This document shows, in pieces, positions 58,122-64,000 of a stretch of DNA of 64,000 nucleotides. The notes beneath the pieces are model-generated. The model made no database searches. It was not told the origin of the DNA and saw nothing but the letters and a program-made list of their open reading frames with translations. The translations under genes were made by a program, and so were the position numbers. Source of the stretch: Oceanobacillus alkalisoli (GTDB lineage Bacteria; Bacillota; Bacilli; Bacillales; Amphibacillaceae); assembly GCF_021556485.1 (NCBI RefSeq), contig NZ_JAKGBW010000001.1:335009-399008 (forward strand), read 5' to 3'. Within the stretch, counting starts at the first letter, position 1. Each line of letters opens with the position of its first letter.

Positions 58122-59207
58122 TTAAGCAAGAATTAATTCCTTCACTTTATCCTTATCAAGTTGTTTAATGACTTCAACAATCAATTTCACTGCATTTTCG
58201 AAGTCATCCCGATGTAATATTGCTGCATGAGAATGAATATAACGAGTTGCAATTGTTATAGATAAGGCAGGTACTCCATTTGCTGTTAAGTGAATAGAAC
58301 CGGAATCTGTTCCACCGCCAGCAATCGATGTATACTGATATGGAATTCCTTGTTCATCCGCTGTTTTCACAACTAAATCACGCAAGCCTTTATGGGATAC
58401 CATCGAAGCATCGTAAAGAACGATCTGTGGGCCATCCCCTAATTTACTGTCTGCTTCATGAGCAGAGATTCCCGGTGTGTCACCTGCAATTCCAACATCT
58501 ACACCAAAGCCGATATCGGGCTCGATTTGGTTAGCAGATGTTTTTGCCCCACGAAGACCAACTTCTTCTTGAATCGTTCCAACGCCATAAACGATGTTCG
58601 GGTGATCTACACCTTGAAGCTGCTTCAATACATCAATTGCAATAGCGAGACCAATACGGTTGTCCCAAGCTTTCGCCATCAGCATCTTTTCATTTTTCAA
58701 TTGGGTGAACTCGAAATATGGAACAATAGATTGACCTGGAAGAACACCGAATGACTCTGCTTCTTTTTTACTTGATGCTCCGATATCGATAAACATGTCT
58801 TTGATTTCGTACGGCTTCTTACGCGCTTCGGCCGAGAGCACGTGTGGTGGTTTGGAACCGATGACACCTGTGACATTCCCAATGGATCCCATAATCGTTA
58901 CACGCTGGGCAAGCATGACCTGGTTCCACCAGCCTCCAACCGTTTGGAAATAAATAAATCCTTTATCATCGATACGTGTCACCATAAAGCCAATTTCATC
59001 TAAATGACCAGCAACCATAATTTTCGGTCCATTTTCGTTTCCTACCTTTTTCGCGATAGAGCTGCCTAGATTATCCGTCGTCACTTCATCTGCATAAGGG
59101 GAAATATACTTTTCAAAAACATCTCTAACTTCCCTTTCATTTCCCGGAATGCCGTTTGCATCTGTTAAGTCTTTCAACATTGTTAACGTTTCGTCTAATT
59201 TTGCCAT
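58122..59207 (-). CDS. ysdC: M42-family glutamyl aminopeptidase (YsdC)
   Basis: This tetrahedral dinuclear-zinc aminopeptidase trims short peptides in the cytosol. The metal-ligand regions are [12 protein letters not shown] (H68, D70), [25 protein letters not shown] (catalytic Glu) and [12 protein letters not shown], with [15 protein letters not shown] near the end. The 361 residues equal the B. subtilis protein. A 114-bp repeat lies 27 bp upstream of the start. Confidence 0.93.
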   Translation of the reverse strand: MAKLDETLTMLKDLTDANGIPGNEREVRDVFEKYISPYADEVTTDNLGSSIAKKVGNENGPKIMVAGHLDEIGFMVTRIDDKGFIYFQTVGGWWNQVMLAQRVTIMGSIGNVTGVIGSKPPHVLSAEARKKPYEIKDMFIDIGASSKKEAESFGVLPGQSIVPYFEFTQLKNEKMLMAKAWDNRIGLAIAIDVLKQLQGVDHPNIVYGVGTIQEEVGLRGAKTSANQIEPDIGFGVDVGIAGDTPGISAHEADSKLGDGPQIVLYDASMVSHKGLRDLVVKTADEQGIPYQYTSIAGGGTDSGSIHLTANGVPALSITIATRYIHSHAAILHRDDFENAVKLIVEVIKQLDKDKVKELILA

Positions 59208-59234
59208 TGTTTAATATCTCTCCTTTACATCTGA

Positions 59235-59348
59235 ATGAATTTCATAATTACCAAAGTTGGCTTTCCCATCACCATATGTAGTTGGGAACGAACCAACCCA
59301 ACTACATATGGTGATGGTGATGTATTAAATACGTATTATGAAATTCAT
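59235..59348. repeat. 114-bp near-palindromic repeat, copy 4 (family A)
   Basis: It starts ATGAATTTCATAATTACC and ends ATTATGAAATTCAT. The inner arms are CATCACCATATGTAGTTGGG and CCCAACTACATATGGTGATG, a perfect 20-bp pair. It lies between the dUTPase gene and ysdC. Confidence 0.92.
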
Positions 59349-59411
59349 TAATCTAGTTAAAGTATAAACTTATTATATCAAAGATAAGAAACTATGCTTA
59401 AGAGATGTCTT

Positions 59412-59897
59412 TTAATATCCTTGATCTTGTCGTTCATAGTTAATTTCATTTTTCTCCAGGTAGGCATTATAAATATCCTCTTCGTTAAATCCAAGTACTT
59501 TTCCTAAATGTATAAATTCCTTGAACAGGTGTATGTATCCTTCTTCTGATGGATTCTGATTAAAGCCTGCAGCTACGATAAAGACATGATTAAATTGTTT
59601 CGTCTGTTGATTTTCTGTCCCAGCTGCCTTTTCGCCATTATACCTATACCCTTTCTCTAAACCAATTGATAAAAGGAAATGAATCCCGTCCACATATTCC
59701 GCAAGAATAACGTCTCTTTCGCTTGGTTTCTTCTTACTCCAAAACTTAAAACAGCGGGTTTCATTTGCAAGCTCCCCAAGCTCTACAAGAAAGGCCAAAT
59801 GCCGTTCATTGTATAAATCTTTCCCTTCGAGTTCATGATTATTAGCAATATAGCTGTCCAATTCCTGCTGCATATTATAAAGCTTTTCCCAATTCAA
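59412..59897 (-). CDS. Dimeric all-alpha dUTPase (dUTPase_2 family)
   Basis: The 161-residue protein has the MazG-like metal motif of dimeric dUTP diphosphatases: LVELGELANETRCFKFW, then LAEYVDGIHFLLSIG, then YNAYLEKNEINYERQDQGY. It would hydrolyse dUTP (and dUDP) to dUMP, keeping uracil out of DNA. The start is likely TTG at 59897, with GAGGTG upstream; an ATG at 59912 is another option. This gene type is not of the trimeric dUTPase family. Confidence 0.88.
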   Translation of the reverse strand: MNWEKLYNMQQELDSYIANNHELEGKDLYNERHLAFLVELGELANETRCFKFWSKKKPSERDVILAEYVDGIHFLLSIGLEKGYRYNGEKAAGTENQQTKQFNHVFIVAAGFNQNPSEEGYIHLFKEFIHLGKVLGFNEEDIYNAYLEKNEINYERQDQGY

Positions 59898-59938
59898 TTC
59901 ACTGCACCTCATTTTATCTTAAGTTTTTTTTAAAAAAG

Positions 59939-59965
59939 TGAAACCTTTCCTCGCTTCCTTTCGTA
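59939..59965 (+). promoter_or_regulatory. Likely SigW promoter of ysdB
   Basis: TGAAAC (59939-59944) and CGTA (59962-59965) are 17 bases apart, fitting the envelope-stress sigma-W consensus. The start codon is 35 bp downstream. B. subtilis ysdB is known as a SigW-controlled gene, which supports the call. Confidence 0.65.
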
Positions 59966-60000
59966 CTTGAATTATATAACAAGTAAGGAGACGATTACAC

Positions 60001-60393
60001 ATGCTTGTACTATTATTCCGCATTCTTATTCTGCTTGCAATTATTCTCCTTGTTTATACTTGGATTGAATACTTAAGAAGTTCGGATAGAAAAATACGGA
60101 TTGCTAAAGAGCTAAAACAATTTTACCTTGTTGATGAACCAAAGAACAGTAAAAAGAATTTACGTTTCGTATATAAAGGTTGTACATTTGTCGGGGAAAA
60201 GTATGTTGGGATTGCAGAGGATTCCTTTGAGGTAACAAATCTCCATATCAGCGTCTGCCAACCAATAGAATTGAAAGGTATTACCCGGGAAGATCTATAC
60301 TTTTTAGAAAGTGAATTATTAATACGTTACCCGTATGCGAAAATCGAATGGAAACACCCGATCAGCGACCTTGTATTAACGCCCTTAGAATAG
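60001..60393 (+). CDS. ysdB: YsdB, SigW-regulated membrane-anchored protein
   Basis: The 130-residue protein starts with one membrane helix (LVLLFRILILLAIILLVYTW) followed by a soluble domain (NLRFVYKGCTFVGEKYVG). The function is unknown. AAGGAG precedes the ATG. It is near ysdC and ysdA as in B. subtilis, on the opposite strand to them, and has a SigW-like promoter. Confidence 0.85.
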   Translation: MLVLLFRILILLAIILLVYTWIEYLRSSDRKIRIAKELKQFYLVDEPKNSKKNLRFVYKGCTFVGEKYVGIAEDSFEVTNLHISVCQPIELKGITREDLYFLESELLIRYPYAKIEWKHPISDLVLTPLE

Positions 60394-60402
60394 AAAATGG
60401 AA

Positions 60403-60436
60403 CGAAGCACACATCAAGCTTTTGATGTGTGCTTCG
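60403..60436. terminator. Terminator between ysdB and the VTT-domain gene
   Basis: CGAAGCACACATCAA and TTGATGTGTGCTTCG form a perfect 15-bp stem that overlaps the stop codon region of the gene at 60414-61007. Confidence 0.75.
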
Positions 60437-61007
60437 TCTGTTCAATGGAGAAAAAATCCTGCCATTTGATGATGATTTCTTTCCTGCGCAATAAATAAAA
60501 AAAGATGAGCAGAATGACCATTAATCCAGTGATTGTATATGGGGATAAAGTAGAAATGCTTCCTCCAATTGAAGTGTAAATGAAGGCAAGTGGAATGTTT
60601 GTAAGAACTGAGGTCTTTGTGTAGTCTCTAAAACTGGATGAAATTTCAATCAGACAGAGAGATATTAAATGAAAATGGATAAAGGGGACTAATCGAAGTA
60701 ACAGAATCTGAGACTTTGTTAGCTCTTTGTTGTCTCCAAACAGTCGCTGTTTCACCCGAAGGATTCGATCCATTGCATTCGGCATCTTCGTATAAATTCC
60801 ATAAAATAAGATGCTGGATAAAGTGACACCCACTAAAGAATACAAGCCACCTGCAAGCGGGCCGAAAAAGATTCCACCGGAGATACAGATAAAAACGACA
60901 GGAATAAAGAATAATGGCCGGAGTAAATGAAAACAAATAAATAGGACTGGTGCAAACAAGCCGCCAAGCTCAACATAGGTGAGAAGATCCGCTCCTAATG
61001 CCTCCAT
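60414..61007 (-). CDS. VTT-domain (TVP38/DedA-like) membrane protein
   Basis: The 197-residue protein has about five membrane segments. The central VTT/SNARE-associated region is FICISGGIFFGPLAGGLYSL VGV, with LLRLVPFIHFHLISL behind it, the family F/GG and R-P turns. Relatives act in lipid scrambling or transport; the substrate is unknown. AGGAGG precedes the ATG. It is convergent with ysdB. B. subtilis ytxB is a similar protein from the same broad region, but I did not establish orthology. Confidence 0.82.
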   Translation of the reverse strand: MEALGADLLTYVELGGLFAPVLFICFHLLRPLFFIPVVFICISGGIFFGPLAGGLYSLVGVTLSSILFYGIYTKMPNAMDRILRVKQRLFGDNKELTKSQILLLRLVPFIHFHLISLCLIEISSSFRDYTKTSVLTNIPLAFIYTSIGGSISTLSPYTITGLMVILLIFFYLLRRKEIIIKWQDFFSIEQTKHTSKA

Positions 61008-61064
61008 GCTCCTCCTCCTTCATAATTCGCTTTACTGTTTATTATATGTAAGACAATGAGTCGA

Positions 61065-61337
61065 TTATGACATGCTCGAGAAGAGATAGATGAAAGCAGC
61101 AGCATTCCAGATGATCAGTACCGGGATTCCGACGGTAAACGATGTATGCTTTGTTTTATGGCGAAACAGCTGCATGCCGGCATATGTACCGAGCGCTCCC
61201 CCTAAAAAAGATAACAAGAAAAAAGTCCTTTCGGGAATACGGAACTGTTCCCTGATCGCCTTCTGTTTATCAATCCTCATCAGAAAAAACGTAAAAATAT
61301 TTACAACTAGTATATAAACTAACACAGAATCATACAT
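61065..61337 (-). CDS. ysdA: DUF1294 membrane protein (YsdA)
   Basis: The 90-residue protein has three membrane segments and the DUF1294 core: MRIDKQKAIREQFRIPERT, FLGGALGTYAGMQLFRHKTKH. The function is unknown. AAAAGGAG lies before the ATG. In B. subtilis ysdA follows rplT; here a 565-bp gap with repeats (61338-61902) separates them. Confidence 0.88.
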   Translation of the reverse strand: MYDSVLVYILVVNIFTFFLMRIDKQKAIREQFRIPERTFFLLSFLGGALGTYAGMQLFRHKTKHTSFTVGIPVLIIWNAAAFIYLFSSMS

Positions 61338-61364
61338 AAAAAAACTCCTTTTGCTATTATGTTA

Positions 61365-61478
61365 ATGAATTTCATAATACGTATTTAATGCTTCACCATC
61401 ACCATATGTAGTTGAGTTGGTTCGTTCCCAACTACATATGGTGATGGAAAAGCCGACTTTGGTAATTATGAAATTCAT
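61365..61478. repeat. 114-bp near-palindromic repeat, copy 5 (family A)
   Basis: It starts ATGAATTTCATAATACG and ends ATTATGAAATTCAT in the orientation of copy 1. The inner arms are CATCACCATATGTAGTTG and CAACTACATATGGTGATG. It lies 27 bp upstream of ysdA. Confidence 0.92.
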
Positions 61479-61677
61479 TCATGTTGTAATTTTATCATAA
61501 ACCTAGCTTCTTTGGGGTAATTTCTGTTGGAAGTCCCCGGGTGAGATCTTTTTTATTTTCCATACTGAACTATATAAGCTGTAGCTGTATTATGGATTTT
61601 ATCAAAGGTTGTTCTAGCGTTTATGATTTGGTAGGCGGACGTGCTATGAGACATAATAAATTTTGAATCTATGAAAC

Positions 61678-61800
61678 TGTCTCATTGGAAAGTCCTATTA
61701 GACAAAATCAAGCCTTAATACAAGAAATTATCTCATTGGAGAGTTCTACCAGACAAGCGAACCTAAATATCCAATAGGTAAATTCTACCCTATAAGGAAA
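61678..61800. repeat. Degenerate direct repeats
   Basis: Three related units begin at 61680 (TCTCATTGGAAAGTCCTA), 61731 (TCTCATTGGAGAGTTCTACC) and 61769 (ATCCAATAGGTAAATTCTACC). Spacings are about 51 and 39 bp. There is no open frame of note. The sequence is A/T-rich and sits between ysdA and the rplT terminator. Confidence 0.45.
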
Positions 61801-61860
61801 TGAATAAACTAACATAAATTTCACTGTTATAGAAGTTAAGGACTTAATTTCAACATATAT

Positions 61861-61900
61861 AAAAAGGTCAAATTCCGCCTGAATCGGAATTTGACCTTTT
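61861..61900 (-). terminator. Terminator of infC-rpmI-rplT
   Basis: AAAAGGTCAAATTCCG and CGGAATTTGACCTTTT form a perfect 16-bp stem directly after the rplT stop, with T residues on both strands. Confidence 0.92.
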
Positions 61901-61902
61901 TA

Positions 61903-62262
61903 TTATTTGCTTAAAGCTTCTTTAGCTTTATCCGTTAATTGTGTAAATGCTTGTGCATCGTTTACCGCTAGCTCAGAAAGCATCTTACGGTTAATATCAA
62001 CACCAGCTAATTTCAAGCCATGCATTAACTTGCTATATGAAAGATCGTTCATACGAGCAGCAGCGTTAATACGTGCGATCCATAACTTACGGAAATCACG
62101 TTTCTTCTGTCTACGGTCACGATATGCATACTGACCTGATTTCATTACCTGTTGTTTTGCTACTTTAAATAATTTACTTTTTGAACCATAATATCCTTTA
62201 GCTAATCTAAGGACGCGTTTACGACGTTTGCGTGTTACTGTTCCACCTTTTACACGTGCCAT
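61903..62262 (-). CDS. rplT: 50S ribosomal protein L20
   Basis: L20 is a primary 23S rRNA-binding and assembly protein and the autogenous repressor of this operon in B. subtilis. The basic N-terminal arm ([20 protein letters not shown]) is followed by the globular domain ([20 protein letters not shown]). The 119 residues are standard. GGAGGG lies before the ATG. Confidence 0.98.
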   Translation of the reverse strand: MARVKGGTVTRKRRKRVLRLAKGYYGSKSKLFKVAKQQVMKSGQYAYRDRRQKKRDFRKLWIARINAAARMNDLSYSKLMHGLKLAGVDINRKMLSELAVNDAQAFTQLTDKAKEALSK

Positions 62263-62318
62263 TTTAAATTCCCTCCTAGTACAATTCTAATCCAAGTTTA
62301 ATTCTGTCTCTCCATGAC

Positions 62319-62510
62319 TTAAGGAATCATGGAATCGATGCGTCTTTGGTCCCCGCGAGAGACGGTCGCACCTTTACGAAGTTTACGTTTTTGTTTCTGT
62401 GATTTGTTAGCAAATAAGTGACTCGTATATGCGTGAGATCTTTTCAGTTTTCCAGTTCCAGTTCTTTTAAAACGTTTTTGAGACCCTCTGTGGGTTTTCA
62501 TTTTTGGCAT
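62319..62510 (-). CDS. rpmI: 50S ribosomal protein L35
   Basis: The 63-residue basic protein matches L35 ([37 protein letters not shown]). It is about three residues shorter at the C-terminus than the B. subtilis protein, ending IDSMIP. AGGAGG precedes the ATG. It lies between infC and rplT. Confidence 0.97.
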   Translation of the reverse strand: MPKMKTHRGSQKRFKRTGTGKLKRSHAYTSHLFANKSQKQKRKLRKGATVSRGDQRRIDSMIP

Positions 62511-62561
62511 CCGAATTTCCTCCTAAAGTAAAATTAAGCAGTGTTTCTTATTAGAAACCTT

Positions 62562-62643
62562 GGTATTCGCCAAATCTTTACGGCGAACGCCTAAGTTGCC
62601 CTTATGCAGTAAGAAAAGATTTATACTTATCTTTCTGCATAAG
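62562..62643 (-). other. Stem-loops in the infC-rpmI intercistronic region
   Basis: CTTATGCAG (62601-62609) pairs with CTGCATAAG (62635-62643), with an inner AAAAGAT/ATCTTT helix. GGTATTCGCC (62562-62571) pairs imperfectly with GGCGAACGCC (62582-62591). There is no T-run, so they are more likely processing, stability or L20-binding structures than terminators. Confidence 0.5.
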
Positions 62644-62656
62644 AAAATAACGTATC

Positions 62657-63175
62657 TTATTTTTCAGTTGATGGCGCAACCATCATAAACATATTACGCC
62701 CTTCCATCTTAGGCTTCTGTTCAATGGTTGCAATATCTTTTACTTCTTCAGCAAAGCGGTCAAGGACATCACGGCCAAGCCCTTTATGAGTAATAGCTCT
62801 TCCGCGGAAGCGCACAGCTACTTTCACCTTGTCGCCCTTTTCCAAGAATTTCCGAGCATTTTTCAGTTTCGTTTCAAAGTCATGATCGCCAATTCCTGGT
62901 GTAAGCCGTACTTCTTTCACGTTAATAACTCGCTGTTTTTTCCGTGCTTCTTTTTCTTTCTTCTGCATTTCAAAGCGGTATTTTCCGTAATCCATAATAC
63001 GAGCAACTGGCGGTTTTGCATTAGGTGCCACTAATACTAAATCCAAATTTCTCGTCTGAGCAATTTGCATAGCTTCCTTATGCGATTTCACACCAAGCTG
63101 TTCACCATTGGAATCGATTAGACGTACTTCCCTTGCGCGGATTCTTTCATTTACATTCAAATTCTCTTTGCTAAT
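62657..63175 (-). CDS. infC: Translation initiation factor IF-3 with AUU start
   Basis: IF-3 prevents subunit joining and proofreads initiation. The 172 residues include [36 protein letters not shown] and the C-terminal domain ([19 protein letters not shown]). The real start is most likely ATT at 63173-63175: GGAGGT lies 8 bases upstream, and [14 protein letters not shown] matches the family N-terminus. The TTG further in (63160) has no site. AUU starts are the classic feature of infC autoregulation. Confidence 0.94.
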   Translation of the reverse strand: MSKENLNVNERIRAREVRLIDSNGEQLGVKSHKEAMQIAQTRNLDLVLVAPNAKPPVARIMDYGKYRFEMQKKEKEARKKQRVINVKEVRLTPGIGDHDFETKLKNARKFLEKGDKVKVAVRFRGRAITHKGLGRDVLDRFAEEVKDIATIEQKPKMEGRNMFMMVAPSTEK

Positions 63176-63390
63176 CTCAAGCCACCTCCGAATATTTTGT
63201 TGCTGATCTTTTTAGACAATCTATTTACTCACATAAAAAAAGTGTCGGTACGAACTGCACCCACACGTTTCCCTGTCAATTAATCATTAATATCTTGAGA
63301 GAAACCAGTCAACTGCTCTAATCGCGTCGATCAGGTGAGAAGCGGGTGCTTCTGCTTGTCTTCAGATCATATAAATTTCATTCAACTATT
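63176..63390 (-). ncRNA. L20-type leader of infC-rpmI-rplT
   Basis: The roughly 210-nt leader ends in an attenuator: GTGTGGGTGC pairs with GTACCGACAC, followed by T7 (63233-63264). Upstream is GAAGCACCCGCTTC near 63340, in the position of the alternative fold in the known L20 leader of Bacillales. L20 binding would favour termination. It accounts for the gap from infC to the promoter. The upstream part of the gap, 63422-63581, shows nothing clear except the ribosome site of the next gene. Confidence 0.78.
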
Positions 63391-63392
63391 AA

Positions 63393-63421
63393 ATTATAGC
63401 ATGCCTGACTCTTTGCGTCAA
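63393..63421 (-). promoter_or_regulatory. SigA promoter of infC-rpmI-rplT
   Basis: TTGACG (63416-63421) and TATAAT (63393-63398) have a 17-base spacer and a TGC extended -10. Confidence 0.88.
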
Positions 63422-63581
63422 GCATTTTCTATTTTTCAGTAGTCTTGTATACGTTACTCAGCAAAACTGCTTTCCTATAATAGCACAGTTACACAATAGA
63501 AGCAAATCTTTTTTCACCACTTTGAACTGTTCGCAGATTTCCTATATACTACAAATGGTTAGTATAAAGCGAGGTGTGAAT

Positions 63582-63776
63582 ATGGAAGCGTTTAATTGGA
63601 AATTTTTTATTCTCGCAATATTAGTAGTCTTTATGTTTATAGCAGTTGGGTTTGCTATTGCATTACGGAGTGTTTCGTTGATTGTTCTCTTCATCTTACT
63701 TGGATTCGGTTTGATGGGATATGGACTTGTTCTCAAGAAAAGGCAGAAGAGGCTGGGACAAAACCCCAGTAAATAG
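63582..63776 (+). CDS. Small two-pass membrane protein (YlaF/DUF5325-like)
   Basis: The 64-residue product has two hydrophobic segments (FFILAILVVFMFIAVGFAIA and LIVLFILLGFGLMGYGLVL) separated by LRSVS, then a basic tail KKRQKRLGQ. This architecture resembles the DUF5325 (YlaF) group, but recognition is tentative. GAGGTG lies before the ATG at 63582; the codon at 63522 lacks one. Confidence 0.6.
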   Translation: MEAFNWKFFILAILVVFMFIAVGFAIALRSVSLIVLFILLGFGLMGYGLVLKKRQKRLGQNPSK

Positions 63777-63819
63777 AAAATCGCTTCGCGCAAAAAGCGT
63801 GAAGCGATTTTCTATTTAC
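63769..63819. repeat. Perfect 19-bp-arm palindrome beside the transposase
   Basis: GTAAATAGAAAATCGCTTC and GAAGCGATTTTCTATTTAC flank a 13-bp loop. It overlaps the end of the gene at 63582-63776 and precedes the IS1182-like element. It could be a terminator or belong to the element's insertion site. Confidence 0.65.
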
Positions 63820-63902
63820 TCTTATTTTACTCAACAAAAAGGACACCTTTTGATAAAATTAAAGTTACCACAACAATAATTCATCACAAAAGAGGTGTCC
63901 TT

Positions 63903-64000
63903 ATGTTTAAACATTATAACATGAATCAAGTTGTTTTGCCGCTAGATTTAGAAATGAAACTACAAGAAAATGATATTGCCTTTGCGATTCACGATTTAGT
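63903..64000 (+). CDS. IS1182-family transposase, N-terminal fragment at window edge
   Basis: The frame starts MFKHYNMNQVVLPLDLEMKL and runs off the window. This N-terminus is characteristic of IS1182-type DDE transposases of Bacillaceae. GGACACCTTTT (63841-63851) and AAAAGAGGTGTCC (63887-63899) form an inverted pair just upstream; it covers the ribosome site (AGAGGTG) and could limit translation. The left end of the element is not fixed but is probably near 63820-63850. Confidence 0.75.
   Translation, partial: MFKHYNMNQVVLPLDLEMKLQENDIAFAIHDL

Noticed and set aside
1-64000. CRISPR arrays, defence systems, prophage or toxin-antitoxin pairs
   Set aside because: No array-like regular repeats and no cas, restriction, phage or toxin gene was recognised; almost all genes are core chromosomal genes.

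Overview
The window is a chromosomal segment of a low-GC, endospore-forming Gram-positive bacterium of the family Bacillaceae. The gene order closely follows the Bacillus subtilis region from mreB to infC, and gerE, gerM, spoVID, ysxE and sspI mark a spore former. Intergenic repeat style and protein composition suggest a halotolerant genus near Oceanobacillus or Virgibacillus; that placement is inference. Most genes are on the minus strand.

Layout. 1-4.0 kb: the 5' part of mreB, then radC split by a 2.5-kb group II intron. 4.0-12.4 kb: a SpoIIB-like SPOR protein, folC, a divergent ATP-grasp ligase, valS with a T-box leader, then the spore-coat genes ysxE and spoVID. 12.8-18.2 kb: the haem operon hemA-hemC-hemD-hemB-hemL. 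18.4-26.2 kb: a small membrane protein, engB, lonA, clpX, tig and ysoA. 26.7-31.9 kb: tRNA-Gly and tRNA-Arg, then ysmB-racE-gerM-rph-rdgB-ysnB. 32.2-37.8 kb: gerE, a carboxymuconolactone decarboxylase-like protein, ysmA, sdhCAB and yslB. 38-46.2 kb: uvrC, trxA and the fatty-acid degradation cluster (etfA, etfB, fadB, fadR, lcfA), a 27-aa peptide and yshE. 46.2-51.2 kb: mutS2, polX, cvpA, zapA. 51.2-57 kb: a large intergenic repeat, pheST with a T-box, ysgA, sspI. 56.8-63.2 kb: DinB-like protein, lytic transglycosylase, M42 peptidase, dUTPase, ysdB, a VTT-domain protein, ysdA and the infC-rpmI-rplT operon with an L20-type leader. The right edge holds a small membrane protein and the start of an IS1182-like transposase.

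Compared with the B. subtilis order, maf and comC (near radC and folC), hemX, lonB, rnhC and the ilv-leu operon are absent from their usual places. Several of those gaps hold dispersed repeats. There are three intergenic repeat families: a 114-bp near-palindrome (five copies), a two-hairpin element (three copies) and a larger element with terminal inverted repeats (one full copy and two shortened relatives).

I found no defence island, CRISPR array, prophage or biosynthetic cluster. The most unusual items are the intron splitting the RadC metal-binding motif, its frameshifted maturase, the repeat families, and a perfect FadR-type palindrome directly on the fadR promoter.
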